From NCBI GenBank assembly GCA_964424125.1, contig CAYRHS010000194.1:1-5220 (forward strand): DNA of 5,220 bases. The letters run 5' to 3'. Numbering within the stretch: the stretch's first letter is position 1; the number at the start of each line of letters is the position of its first letter. Shown here one piece after another: positions 4,856-5,220 of the stretch. The DNA is from CAYRHS01 sp964424125. Lineage in GTDB: Bacteria; Actinomycetota; Acidimicrobiia; IMCC26256; JAOSJL01. The notes beneath the pieces were generated by a model, which did not search any database, was not told where the DNA came from, and saw only the letters and a list, made by a program, of their open reading frames with translations. The translations under genes and the position numbers were made by a program.

Positions 4856-5220
4856 GTGCGACGGTACTCGGCAAGGCCTGCAGCCCGCGTCGCCGCCGTC
4901 GCGGCGCTCGCGCTGCTGACGCTCGTCGGCGCAGCTTGCGGAGACGACTCGGCCGGCGACTCCGCCGAGTCGAGTACCGCCGGCGACCAGCNNNNNNNNN
5001 NAGTACCCGGATGTCGTCGCCGTCGAGGCACACGACGAGGGCGACGGGACGTTCACCTTCGACGTCACGGTGTCGAGCCCCTACGACTCACCCGAGCGCT
5101 ACGCGGACGCGTGGCGCGTGGTCGGGCCCGACGGAACCGAGCACGGGGTCCGCGTGCTCACCCACGACCACGCGAACGAGCAACCGTTTACCCGATCCGA
5201 CACCTTTGCTGTCCGCGACG
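4856..5220 (+). CDS. Lipoprotein with conserved secreted domain, partial and interrupted by an assembly gap
   Basis: From GTG 4856 the frame reads MRRYSARPAARV, a hydrophobic Ala/Leu stretch and the lipobox V-G-A-A-C with Cys28, then an acidic Asp/Ser/Gly linker up to the Ns at 4992-5001. After the gap, in a shifted frame beginning at 5004, it continues YPDVVAVEAHDEGDGTFTFD, then VTVSSPYDSPERYADAWRV, DGTEHG and THDHANEQPFTRSDTF to the window edge. From memory, the second part matches a conserved secreted domain of unknown function in proteobacteria and actinobacteria, with the same HxHxxEQPFTRS segment and an Ig-like beta-rich appearance. Joining both parts as one gene is inference; it needs the true gap length to be a multiple of three. 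There is no good Shine-Dalgarno before the GTG and no clear -10 box in the 44-base divergent gap. The gene runs off the right edge. Confidence 0.7.
   Translation, partial: MRRYSARPAARVAAVAALALLTLVGAACGDDSAGDSAESSTAGDQXXXXVPGCRRRRGTRRGRRDVHLRRHGVEPLRLTRALRGRVARGRARRNRARGPRAHPRPRERATVYPIRHLCCPR
4992..5001. other. Ten-N assembly gap
   Basis: A run of exactly ten Ns, the usual placeholder for a scaffold gap of unknown size. It falls inside the lipoprotein linker; the frames on the two sides differ by one base, so the real missing length is not ten if the gene is intact. Confidence 0.95.

Noticed and set aside
1..5220. Mobile element, CRISPR array or phage attachment site
   Set aside because: No transposase or integrase, no terminal repeats, and no regularly spaced direct repeats found on either strand.

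Overview
This GC-rich window (roughly 65-70 % G+C by eye) looks like a metagenomic or draft contig from a high-GC actinobacterium. The evidence is pervasive G/C at third codon positions, frequent GTG/TTG starts, TANNNT-type -10 boxes close to start codons, and three short Ala/Leu-rich lipoprotein signal peptides. The lipoprotein style would suit the Acidimicrobiia, but that placement is an inference. The run of exactly ten Ns at 4992-5001 looks like a scaffold-gap placeholder.

Layout, left to right. (1) A minus-strand 53-residue lipoprotein (20-181), possibly the N-terminus of a solute-binding protein cut off near the window edge. (2) A divergent intergenic region (182-335) with a -10-like box on each strand. 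(3) Two plus-strand alpha/beta-hydrolases of different subfamilies: an exported PAF-acetylhydrolase/dienelactone-hydrolase-like lipoprotein (336-1493) and a membrane-anchored HSL-type esterase (1538-2818). A perfect 10-bp hairpin lies between them. (4) Convergent to these and sharing a CTAG that holds both stop codons, a minus-strand cluster: a potassium-channel-like membrane protein of uncharacterised family (2815-3801, TTG start), the ribosome-rescue hydrolase ArfB (3803-4216), and, after a 145-nt spacer with inverted repeats, a two-TM PH-domain-like protein (4362-4811). (5) Divergent from the last gene, the start of a plus-strand lipoprotein (4856 to beyond 5220), interrupted by the N gap.

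Most gene products are envelope proteins: three lipoproteins, one membrane-anchored esterase and two integral membrane proteins. ArfB is the only clearly cytosolic one. The tightest link is arfB with the channel-like gene: a one-base gap, with the Shine-Dalgarno sequence for the second lying in the last codons of the first, which indicates translational coupling. I see no CRISPR array, insertion sequence, tRNA or rRNA. The least conventional content is the channel-like protein with a non-canonical selectivity filter coupled to arfB, and the C-terminal domain of the right-edge lipoprotein.
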